Shown piece by piece: positions 38,901 to 43,904 of a DNA stretch of 64,000 nt. Origin of the DNA: Pseudidiomarina mangrovi (GTDB taxonomy: Bacteria > Pseudomonadota > Gammaproteobacteria > Enterobacterales > Alteromonadaceae); NCBI RefSeq assembly GCF_003999375.1, contig NZ_RJLC01000016.1, positions 186,001 through 250,000 on the forward strand. Direction: 5' to 3'. The notes below the pieces were generated by a model. The model saw only the letters and a program-made list of their open reading frames with translations, had not been told where the DNA came from and did no database searches. Position 1 is the stretch's first letter. Each line of letters opens with the position of its first letter. The position numbers and the translations under genes are program-made.

Positions 38901-39083
38901 TTGCGCGGCGTCGGCGCCGGGCCAGGCCACCTGCACGGTCATGGCGCGTACGGTGAAGGCCGGATCTTCGGCGCGGCCCATGGAGCTAAAAGCGTACAAC
39001 CCAGCGAGTACGGATAAAATCAGGAAAAACAGCGTGATAGAGCGCTCACGCACGGCCAGCGCGGATAAATTTGGGAAACTCAT
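35907..39083 (-). CDS. RND efflux transporter permease subunit
   Basis: A 1058-residue inner-membrane proton-driven efflux pump of the AcrB/HAE superfamily. It has an N-terminal membrane segment (ITLFFLILSVLAGLYAF), two periplasmic porter loops and TM4 with the proton-relay pair in LGLLVDDAIIAVEMM. The cytoplasmic linker between TM6 and TM7 (about residues 500-540) is a Gly/Ser/Asp/Ala repeat, unlike relatives. The stop TAA (35907-35909) is within a REP unit. It is co-transcribed after the adaptor gene, overlapping it by 4 nt. Substrate unknown. Confidence 0.93.
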   Translation of the reverse strand: MSFPNLSALAVRERSITLFFLILSVLAGLYAFSSMGRAEDPAFTVRAMTVQVAWPGADAAQLQSQVVDRLEKRIQEVQYVYRIDTTVRPGFASLLIEFQEYSPADMIGELFYEVRKRMLDEQRSLPAGVVGPLVLDDFNDVYFSLLAVTSAPDSGAPLPLRELTRETERIRDQLQRVPGVHKALILGERAERVFVEFDPAGLVNLGLNPQDIFAAIQAHNQLVPAGRIESNGPRLYIRVDSVLDDPEQLAQVPVPTANGVVPLGRLASVRRGYEDPAQYLIRSRGQDALLLGVVMQKGFNGQTLGENLADFQQKLRTELPLGLQVEVLTDQSQAINKAVGLFQVKFLVAVAVVMLVSVLAIGLRAGVIVGLAVPLTLGITFLVMSLMGINLDRITLGALILALGLLVDDAIIAVEMMLVKIDEGWSKTHAAAHAWTVTAAPMLFGTLVTVAGFFPIGFAKSGVGEYAGNIFWVTGIALIVSWLVAVIFVPYLGVRLLKGPDGSAGADGSAGADGSSGPDGSAGADGSAGADGSSGPGAAAAGSAAPSATHTAAANYPRLRTAVSWCVQHRKKVVGGTVLLLVLSVIAMATLVQKQFFPSSDRTEVIVSVYMPQGTAISETDEVVRELEAVINAQPNVESLASYVGGGPPRFFISATPEPFDPAFAKIVAVMRDQNSRDELMQMLEQLTDSGKFSQARIRVYRLLYGPPVNWPITFRVLGPDPDQLRVIGHQVRQIMSAHPNTHNTHLEWDERTPVLQLQLDPSALMLQGLTPAAVAQQLQLLLEGTPISQLYEDRRNVSIMVRSRSGGQALDPQQFANLELLNASGEKVPLKQVGILQVTFEEPVVRRYNRENYVNVLADIRGAQPNTVTAELLAQMPTDLPVGYSLQVGGSVEQSSKGEGSLQKLQPVMVALMLIFIMLQMRSFSGTFMVFATAPLGLIGAVLALLIFAQPFGFVALLGLTGLAGILMRNTLILTQQVADNFSAGMAAFDAVVEAAVQRARPVILTALAAMLAFVPLTQDSFWGPLAYVLIGGVGVGTAITLLFVPALYALWFRIKS
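37477..37584 (-). repeat. Two 54-nt tandem repeats in the RND permease
   Basis: Two identical 54-nt units (beginning GGCCCCGAAGAGCCGTCCGC on the plus strand) at 37477-37530 and 37531-37584. Each encodes three DGS(A/S)G(A/P) hexapeptides on the minus strand. Lies in the cytoplasmic linker between TM6 and TM7. Confidence 0.93.
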
Positions 39084-40156
39084 TGCGGCAATACTCGCAC
39101 CGCCGCGCCGCGGGTGAGCCGATGGGTGCCGGCGCCGATGATTTGCTCGCCGGGTTGCAGCGCCGCTTCTATATAGGCGTATTCGCCGTCAACGCGCAGC
39201 ACCCGCGCGGGCAGGGGTTGCGCCGTGCCATTGACTGCGCGCCACAGCTGCCCTCCGCTTAAGGGGCAGGCACTTAAGGCGCTTTGCTCGTCGCAGCGCC
39301 CATCCAACGCCGACAATGGTACTACCCATATCGGCGCGGTTTCGGCGTTGAAGCTGACTTGCACCACCGAATTGAGCGGCAGTGGTAACGGGAGCGCCCC
39401 TTGTACGCTATAACGCACGGCGAGGGTGCGGCCCGACTCGGATACTGCCGCCGCAGTTTCGCGCAGCGTTAGTGGCAGTATTAACTCACCCAATTGTAGT
39501 TGTGCTTGCGGCGCTGGTTGCTGCAATGGCGGCAATAACACCTCGACATCACGGGCGCCGTTGTGCGCAAAAAGCGCCACCGCTTGTCCGCGATTAACCA
39601 CTTGGCCTTGGTCGGCGCTGAAGCTTAGCACCACACCATCAGCAGGGGCTGTTAAGGTGCCATAAGCAACTGCCTGCGTAGCGATTTGCAACGACGCCTG
39701 CCGAGCTTTGACGGACTTCTGCGCCTGAGTGAGCGCTAACTGCGCTTGGTCAAGCAGCTGCTCGCTGACTAACTGCTGGGCACGTAATTGTTGCACTCGT
39801 TGTAGCTCAGCGGCGGCTAATTGTTGCTGGGCTTGGGCGGCTTCGACCGCGGCTTGCTCAACCTGCAGTTGCTGCTCAAGGTCGCGTGGGTCGAGCCGCA
39901 TAAGTGCCTGCCCCTTAACCACACCGGTGCCGGCATTGACCAAGCGCTGCTGCACCAGGCCACCGACCTGAAAGGCCAGCGCCGATTCCACCTCAGCGCG
40001 CACCACACCACTCAGTTGCAACTGCTCACTGCTGCTCTGCGTAGGCGTCACTAACCGCACCGGAAAACTCTCACTTGCCGCTGCGCTATCTGGCCCCGGC
40101 CCACACCCCACCAGTAAGGGGCAGGCACTTAATAATATCCATGTTATCAATCGCAT
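39080..40156 (-). CDS. RND efflux periplasmic adaptor lipoprotein with three REP units
   Basis: A 358-residue membrane-fusion protein of the HlyD/AcrA class that links the RND pump to an outer-membrane channel. REP sequence enters three times. Residues 9-15 (LSACPLL) form the core of the lipoprotein signal peptide, followed by lipobox LVGC (Cys18). Residues about 80-86 (VKGQALM) lie in the lipoyl half-motif, where family members read V.kGQ.La.LD. Residues about 295-300 (LSACPL) lie in the C-terminal membrane-proximal domain. The coiled-coil hairpin (about 95-150, Gln/Ala/Glu-rich) and second lipoyl part (APADGVVLSF) are intact. The permease gene follows with a 4-nt overlap. Confidence 0.92.
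   Translation of the reverse strand: MRLITWILLSACPLLVGCGPGPDSAAASESFPVRLVTPTQSSSEQLQLSGVVRAEVESALAFQVGGLVQQRLVNAGTGVVKGQALMRLDPRDLEQQLQVEQAAVEAAQAQQQLAAAELQRVQQLRAQQLVSEQLLDQAQLALTQAQKSVKARQASLQIATQAVAYGTLTAPADGVVLSFSADQGQVVNRGQAVALFAHNGARDVEVLLPPLQQPAPQAQLQLGELILPLTLRETAAAVSESGRTLAVRYSVQGALPLPLPLNSVVQVSFNAETAPIWVVPLSALDGRCDEQSALSACPLSGGQLWRAVNGTAQPLPARVLRVDGEYAYIEAALQPGEQIIGAGTHRLTRGAAVRVLPQ
39258..39277 (+). repeat. REP unit in the adaptor gene (C-terminal part)
   Basis: F on the plus strand; read by the minus-strand gene as LSACPL. Confidence 0.96.
39900..39919 (-). repeat. REP unit in the adaptor lipoyl motif
   Basis: R on the plus strand with changes at both ends (CATAAG at one end, CTTAAC at the other). 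The gene reads it as VKGQALM, coinciding with a conserved family motif. Confidence 0.88.
40113..40132 (+). repeat. REP unit in the adaptor signal peptide
   Basis: F unit (AGTAAG start) read on the minus strand as LSACPLL, the hydrophobic core just before the lipobox. Confidence 0.93.
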
Positions 40157-40182
40157 ACAGCTATTCCTTGGTTCAGATTCTG

Positions 40183-40223
40183 GTTAAGGGGCAGGCACTT
40201 AGTGCTAAGGGGCAGGCACTTAA
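40183..40223 (+). repeat. REP doublet upstream of the adaptor gene
   Basis: F 40183-40202 (ending TTAG) and F 40204-40223, 21-nt period. It lies in the 263-nt divergent region between the adaptor gene and mscS, 27 nt from the adaptor start. Confidence 0.95.
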
Positions 40224-40284
40224 GCAAAAACACATCAACTATAACAGCGAATAGTGCCGCCCGCGCCGGAAAGATCATCAAAAT

Positions 40285-40340
40285 GCTAAGGGGCAGGCAC
40301 TTAAGCCATGCCGCGTTAAGTGCCTGCCCCTTAGCATTTT
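40285..40340 (+). repeat. REPIN with terminator-like T run before mscS
   Basis: F 40285-40304, spacer GCCATGCCGCG, R 40316-40335; flanked by AAAAT on the left and CATTTTT on the right. The stem extends to at least 20 bp, and the T run makes it look like a factor-independent terminator in the plus direction, a weaker one in the minus direction. The rest of the region (40224-40284, 40341-40420) must contain the two divergent promoters; I see no strong boxes. Confidence 0.9.
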
Positions 40341-40420
40341 TGCGGTGCCGGGCCAAAACCGCTAAACTAGCCACCAGAACATAAGCAAACAAGCATCAAC
40401 AAAAACAACGGAGTACCAAG

Positions 40421-41233
40421 ATGGACCAAATCATCAACTGGCTGACCGAGAATCAGACCATGTTATTGGGCTACGCCATGAAGCTCGCGATAGCGCTGGC
40501 CATTTTCATCATCGGCCGCATGATTGCCAACAGCATCAGCAAAGTCATGGCCAAAGGCATGCACGCCAAGGGCATGGACAACGCGGTGATCAGCTTCCTG
40601 ACCGCCATCGTGAAAGTGGTGATTATCATCGCCGCGCTGTTGATGGCGTTGTCGCAACTGGGAGTACAAACCACGTCGTTTATTGCCATATTGGGCGCCG
40701 CCGGTTTGGCCATCGGTTTGTCGCTGCAAAGCTCGCTGTCGAACATTGCCTCGGGCGTGCTGATCATTATGTTCCGGCCATTCCGCGCCGGCGAATTCGT
40801 CGATGCCGGTGGCGTTTCTGGCACCGTAGAAGAGGTCAATATCTTCCAGACCATCATGAAAACGCCGGACAATAAAGTGGTGTTCGTGCCGAACTCGCAG
40901 ATTACCAACTCGCCGATTACCAATTACAACCGCGAGGAATTGCGCCGCATCGATCTGCTCATCGGCGTGTCATACAGTGCCGACTTGCACAAAACCAAGG
41001 AAGTGTTCGAACAAGTGCTGGCCGCTGACCCGCGCATCCTCAAAGACCCCGCCTGGAACGTGCAAGTACATGCGTTGAACAGCAGCTCGGTGGATTTCAT
41101 CGTGCGCCCATGGGTAAAAGGCACCGACTATTGGGGCACCTACTGGGACCTGATGCGCGAAATCAAAATCGCCCTCGACAAAAACGGCATCGGCATTCCA
41201 TTCCCGCAAATGGACGTTCACATCCAGAAATAG
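40421..41233 (+). CDS. mscS: Small-conductance mechanosensitive channel (MscS family)
   Basis: A 270-residue MscS-type channel that opens on hypo-osmotic shock. Three membrane segments lie at about 15-40, 60-85 and 88-115. TM3 has the Gly/Ala-rich pore pattern (AILGAAGLAIGLSLQSSLSNIASGVLI), followed by the beta domain (FRAGEFVDAGGVSGTVEEV) and a mixed C-terminal domain ending GIPFPQMDVHI. A GGAG ribosome site precedes ATG 40421. Its stop is 1 nt from a REP cluster. Confidence 0.94.
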   Translation: MDQIINWLTENQTMLLGYAMKLAIALAIFIIGRMIANSISKVMAKGMHAKGMDNAVISFLTAIVKVVIIIAALLMALSQLGVQTTSFIAILGAAGLAIGLSLQSSLSNIASGVLIIMFRPFRAGEFVDAGGVSGTVEEVNIFQTIMKTPDNKVVFVPNSQITNSPITNYNREELRRIDLLIGVSYSADLHKTKEVFEQVLAADPRILKDPAWNVQVHALNSSSVDFIVRPWVKGTDYWGTYWDLMREIKIALDKNGIGIPFPQMDVHIQK

Positions 41234-41234
41234 T

Positions 41235-41306
41235 GCTAAGGGGCAGGCACTTAGTGCTAAGGGGCAGGCACTTAAGCCCGGAAAGCTTAAGTGCCTGCCC
41301 CTTAAC
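41235..41306. repeat. REP triplet (F-F-11-R) after mscS
   Basis: F 41235-41254 (TTAG), F 41256-41275, spacer GCCCGGAAAGC, R 41287-41306. Same architecture as the cluster upstream of the RAYT gene. Confidence 0.96.
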
Positions 41307-41318
41307 GATCCAGCCAGC

Positions 41319-41346
41319 TTGCAAATTATATTATATTTTATATAAT
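41319..41346 (+). promoter_or_regulatory. Promoter and possible operator of the HigA-like gene
   Basis: TTGCAA (-35, 41319-41324), 16 nt, TATAAT (-10, 41341-41346). An inverted repeat ATTATA-N10-TATAAT (41325-41346) overlaps the -10 box, as expected for an autorepressing antitoxin. Confidence 0.65.
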
Positions 41347-41379
41347 ACTCAAGTCGTCACCAATGCAGGCAGCAAACAT

Positions 41380-41694
41380 ATGAGCCTTAAATTTCATCCC
41401 AGCCCATTTCATGCCACGCACGCACCCGAAATCGCGAACAAAATCGCCATGAAAATGGACTTATCGATCATGATTGCAAAGCTAATTAGGCAAAACTCTT
41501 GGACTCAGGGGCAGGCAGCTAAGTTTCTTGGAATCACGCAATCTCGGGTTTCCGACCTGATGAACGCCAAAATTGAGAAATTCACCATCGATACAATGAT
41601 GGATATGCTCGAAAAATTTGGTTTTAAAATAGAATTTTCGATGCCGACGGATAATCACGCCGCTATTTCTATCGACCGTACGGTTAATGCTTGA
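41380..41694 (+). CDS. HigA-like XRE antitoxin (COG5606 type)
   Basis: A 104-residue helix-turn-helix protein. The core LIRQNSWTQGQAAKFLGITQ is followed by SRVSDLMNAKIEKFTIDTM and MDMLEKFGFKIEFSM. This is the pattern I know from HigA-2-type antitoxins that pair with Gp49/HigB toxins. It has its own promoter on the plus strand. Its last 11 nt overlap the end of the toxin-like gene on the opposite strand, whereas such pairs are normally tandem with the toxin first. DNA encoding TQGQAAK resembles a REP unit (GGGGCAGGCA shared). Regulator function of other kinds cannot be excluded. Confidence 0.8.
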   Translation: MSLKFHPSPFHATHAPEIANKIAMKMDLSIMIAKLIRQNSWTQGQAAKFLGITQSRVSDLMNAKIEKFTIDTMMDMLEKFGFKIEFSMPTDNHAAISIDRTVNA

Positions 41695-42019
41695 TCGCTC
41701 GCATGAGATCCTGGTACCGACTAGCTGCCGTGCGCAGCGCCTGCTGGTCGACTCCATTCGTGGTCTTAACGAAGGAATGTAGGACGACCACAGTTTTTAG
41801 ATACTTAGTTATATAGACACATCGAAAAGCTGGCCTACCATTTATCTTCAACTCAATCACCCCCGCAGCAACACTATCGCTGAGGTGGGTAGTCGCGAGA
41901 CTGGGTAGTTCCCCAAACTGAATCTGTCGTAAGCTTTTTCCGAATTCATCTTGAACCCACTCAGGTAGCGCGCGATATTCACGCTCTGCAGCATCACTCA
42001 CAAACGCGAACTTCAACAT
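41684..42019 (-). CDS. HigB-like (Gp49/RelE-superfamily) toxin
   Basis: A 111-residue protein. It begins MLKFAFVSDAAEREYRALP and has central GVIELKINGRPAFRCVYI and C-terminal VVVLHSFVKTTNGVDQQALRTA. The last two are the beta-strand and the VLH.F.KKT..... signature of phage Gp49-like HigB mRNA interferases. ATG 42019 overlaps the RAYT stop (TGATG), so translation is coupled to the transposase; a GTG at 42022 is an alternative start. It has no promoter of its own that I can see. The presumed antitoxin lies convergent on the other strand, an unusual layout. Confidence 0.8.
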   Translation of the reverse strand: MLKFAFVSDAAEREYRALPEWVQDEFGKSLRQIQFGELPSLATTHLSDSVAAGVIELKINGRPAFRCVYITKYLKTVVVLHSFVKTTNGVDQQALRTAASRYQDLMRAIKH

Positions 42020-43092
42020 CACTCAAACCCACGCACCAGCCCCAGCAGCATGCGCATGGCATGGAGCAAGTGCTCGGGCGTTGGGGTTACCTCCGGAGCC
42101 GCTGCATCAACCGCATCCGCATCCAATGCCATACCCGCATCCATATCCGCATCCGCACCCACGCCAGCATCAACCTTAAGTGCCTGCCCCTTAGCACTAA
42201 GTGCCTGCCCCTTAAGCGGAGGCCCCTTAAGCGGCCGCCGCCGCTCGCGCCGCCCAGCCACCACCGGCTCCCCCTCAGCATCCAAGATCACCGCACCCGA
42301 AGCATCCTTAAGTGCCTGCCCCTTAGCAGAAGCTAGGGCCAAACGCAGCTCATCGTAGCCGGCCAAGCCGTCCAGCAGATCAGGGTAGAGGCCAAACGCC
42401 ACCTGTAGCGCCGACTCATAGTTCTGCTGATCGCGCACAATCGCCTGCGCCAAAAACGTCGAGTCACCGAGCACCGCCAAGCGCTCCTGCGCCTGCTCAA
42501 TCAACACGCAACTAGCCTCATACAGCGACTTCTGCTGGCCGCCGGCCTCCGCCACAAAGCGTCGATATTTCGCCTGCCGGTCAGCCGCCGAAGAGCCCAG
42601 CAGCGAATACACCGGATGCGGCGTCAGCACCAAGCCCTCCTGCTCAACCCCACGCGCATTGAACAAAATACTCGACCACGGCCATAAAGATGGCCGCACA
42701 ACCAGCCCGCCGCGCACCGGATTCAGCTCAATATATCGATACAAAACCAGCGCATAGCGAACCGAGTCCACCAGCACCGCATTGAAGCGCGTTTCCCACA
42801 GCGTGCCGGTGCGCTTCTTACGCCGATTAAACCACTGCGAATAGCCGCCCTTGAGCGCGCGCATGAAAATGCTCACACAATAATGCGAGGTCGCCGTGAC
42901 AAAAAAGTGAAAATGGTTGGGCATCAGCGCGTAGGCATGAATCAAAACGTGATGCTTTTCCGCCGCCACAAAGGCCTTTTCCAGAAACACCTTGTAGTCG
43001 ACGGTGTTGAAAAATATCCGCTGCTTATTGTTGCCGCGATCGTACACGTGATAGGACTGGCCGGCCCGAACCTTGCGAAGTTTCCGTGGCAT
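42019..43092 (-). CDS. REP-associated tyrosine transposase (RAYT, Y1_Tnp/IS200-like)
   Basis: A 357-residue single-strand DNA transposase-like protein. It begins MPRKLRKVRAGQSYHVYDRG. The HUH motif is in MPNHFHFFVT (His60, His62), and the likely catalytic Tyr is Tyr84 in KGGYSQWFNRR. The RAYT signature RTGTLWETRFNAVLVDS, then YIELNPVRGGL, follows. Residues about 130-250 are a helical extension. The C-terminal tail (about 250-357) is low-complexity and contains three in-frame REP units giving KGQAL cassettes, plus a degenerate PLKGPP. Members of this family act on REP sequences and are not flanked by IS ends. It has AAGGAG 5 nt before ATG 43092 and is coupled to the toxin gene. Confidence 0.92.
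   Translation of the reverse strand: MPRKLRKVRAGQSYHVYDRGNNKQRIFFNTVDYKVFLEKAFVAAEKHHVLIHAYALMPNHFHFFVTATSHYCVSIFMRALKGGYSQWFNRRKKRTGTLWETRFNAVLVDSVRYALVLYRYIELNPVRGGLVVRPSLWPWSSILFNARGVEQEGLVLTPHPVYSLLGSSAADRQAKYRRFVAEAGGQQKSLYEASCVLIEQAQERLAVLGDSTFLAQAIVRDQQNYESALQVAFGLYPDLLDGLAGYDELRLALASAKGQALKDASGAVILDAEGEPVVAGRRERRRPLKGPPLKGQALSAKGQALKVDAGVGADADMDAGMALDADAVDAAAPEVTPTPEHLLHAMRMLLGLVRGFE
42176..42327 (-). repeat. REP units inside the RAYT gene
   Basis: R units on the plus strand at 42176-42195, 42197-42216 and 42308-42327, with a partial one at about 42217-42231 (GGCCCCTTAAGC). The RAYT gene reads them as AKGQALK, LKGQALS and SAKGQALK. Confidence 0.95.
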
Positions 43093-43124
43093 AACATCTC
43101 CTTGTTGCGCCTGCTTGGCCTCAT

Positions 43125-43130
43125 AGTATA
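43125..43130 (-). promoter_or_regulatory. Possible -10 box of the RAYT-toxin operon
   Basis: TATACT on the minus strand, 33 nt before the RAYT start. The region 17 nt further upstream lies inside a REP unit and has no good -35 hexamer. Confidence 0.4.
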
Positions 43131-43137
43131 GCCCACC

Positions 43138-43210
43138 GCTAAGGGGCAGGCATTTAGTGCTAAGGGGCAGGCACTTAACGCGCCCAGCGCTTAAGTGCCT
43201 GCCCCTTAAC
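43138..43210. repeat. REP triplet (F-F-12-R) upstream of the RAYT gene
   Basis: F 43138-43157 (GCATTTAG variant), F 43159-43178, spacer of 12 nt (CGCGCCCAGCGC), R 43191-43210 (ending TTAAC). The only inverted pair in the window with a 12-nt spacer; it is intergenic. Confidence 0.95.
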
Positions 43211-43269
43211 TTGCGTACCAGCCGAATAGCGACTAAACCTATAACAAGCCCATACGCAGGAGCGTAACT

Positions 43270-43626
43270 ATGAGTAAGTTATCGACGATTATCGCGGCAG
43301 TGATTGCCGCATCGCTAAGTTGCATGGCAGCAGCCGAGCCCCCGAAGCAAAAGCCCCAGCCGGAGGCCAAGCAGGAAAAAATCGAAATTGCGGTGGAAAA
43401 GATTGAGCGGGCGGGCAAGCGCCAACAGCAAAATCCGACCGATGACGCCGACGGTGATGGCTACGGCGATGCGACCAAGCGCGCGGGTGACCCGATTCCC
43501 GGCATCGACATCACCGTGAATCAGGGCACAACGCCAAAGCCGCCACCGCCACCGCCGGCCAACGGCACCATCCCACCGCCCACCAAGGCCAAGGCCACCC
43601 AGCCCGAAAAATGCAAGGATTGTTGA
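43270..43626 (+). CDS. Small exported proline-rich protein, function unknown
   Basis: A 118-residue protein that I do not recognise as a whole. It has a signal peptide (MSKLSTIIAAVIAASLSCMAAA), a Lys/Glu/Gln-rich stretch and a DDADGDGYGDATKRAGDP segment resembling thrombospondin type 3 or EF-like calcium loops. A Pro run (KPPPPPPANGTIPPP) and a terminal CKDC follow. Probably periplasmic or surface-exposed. GGAG precedes ATG 43270. The stop TGA (43624-43626) abuts a REPIN. Confidence 0.7.
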   Translation: MSKLSTIIAAVIAASLSCMAAAEPPKQKPQPEAKQEKIEIAVEKIERAGKRQQQNPTDDADGDGYGDATKRAGDPIPGIDITVNQGTTPKPPPPPPANGTIPPPTKAKATQPEKCKDC

Positions 43627-43836
43627 GTAAGGGGCAGGCACTTAAGCGCCAAGCGCTTAAGTGCCTGCCCCTTAGCCCTTGGTGCGGTGCCGGCGACACC
43701 CGCGGTATCTGCCACATCCACCCAACCACCCCAAAGCGCGCAATGCCGGAAAAATCTTAAGTGCCTGCCCCTTAGCAGTTCCCGCCTTAAGTGCCTGCCC
43801 CTTAGCAGTTCCCGCCTTAAGTGCCTGCCCCTTAGC
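43626..43836. repeat. Composite REP cluster upstream of pgi
   Basis: F 43626-43645, spacer GCGCCAAGCGC, R 43657-43676, an 80-nt unique segment, then R 43757-43776, R 43787-43806 and R 43817-43836 at a 30-nt period. The architecture and the first ~45 nt of the unique segment parallel the cluster at 22744-22929. The rest of the gap before pgi (43837-43904) shows nothing further. Confidence 0.93.
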
Positions 43837-43904
43837 ACTTGCGCGAAAAAGGTGTTAACATCTGCGCAACAGAAACGGAGAACTGGGAACTGGGCCGCAC
43901 AGCT

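Noticed and set aside
41380-42019. A normal tandem higBA operon
   Set aside because: The two genes are on opposite strands and converge, overlapping by 11 nt, so they cannot be one operon.
42019-43092. A complete IS200/IS605 insertion sequence
   Set aside because: No TnpB, no left and right end hairpins specific to an IS, and the protein has the RAYT rather than the IS200 signature. The flanking hairpins are REP units found everywhere.
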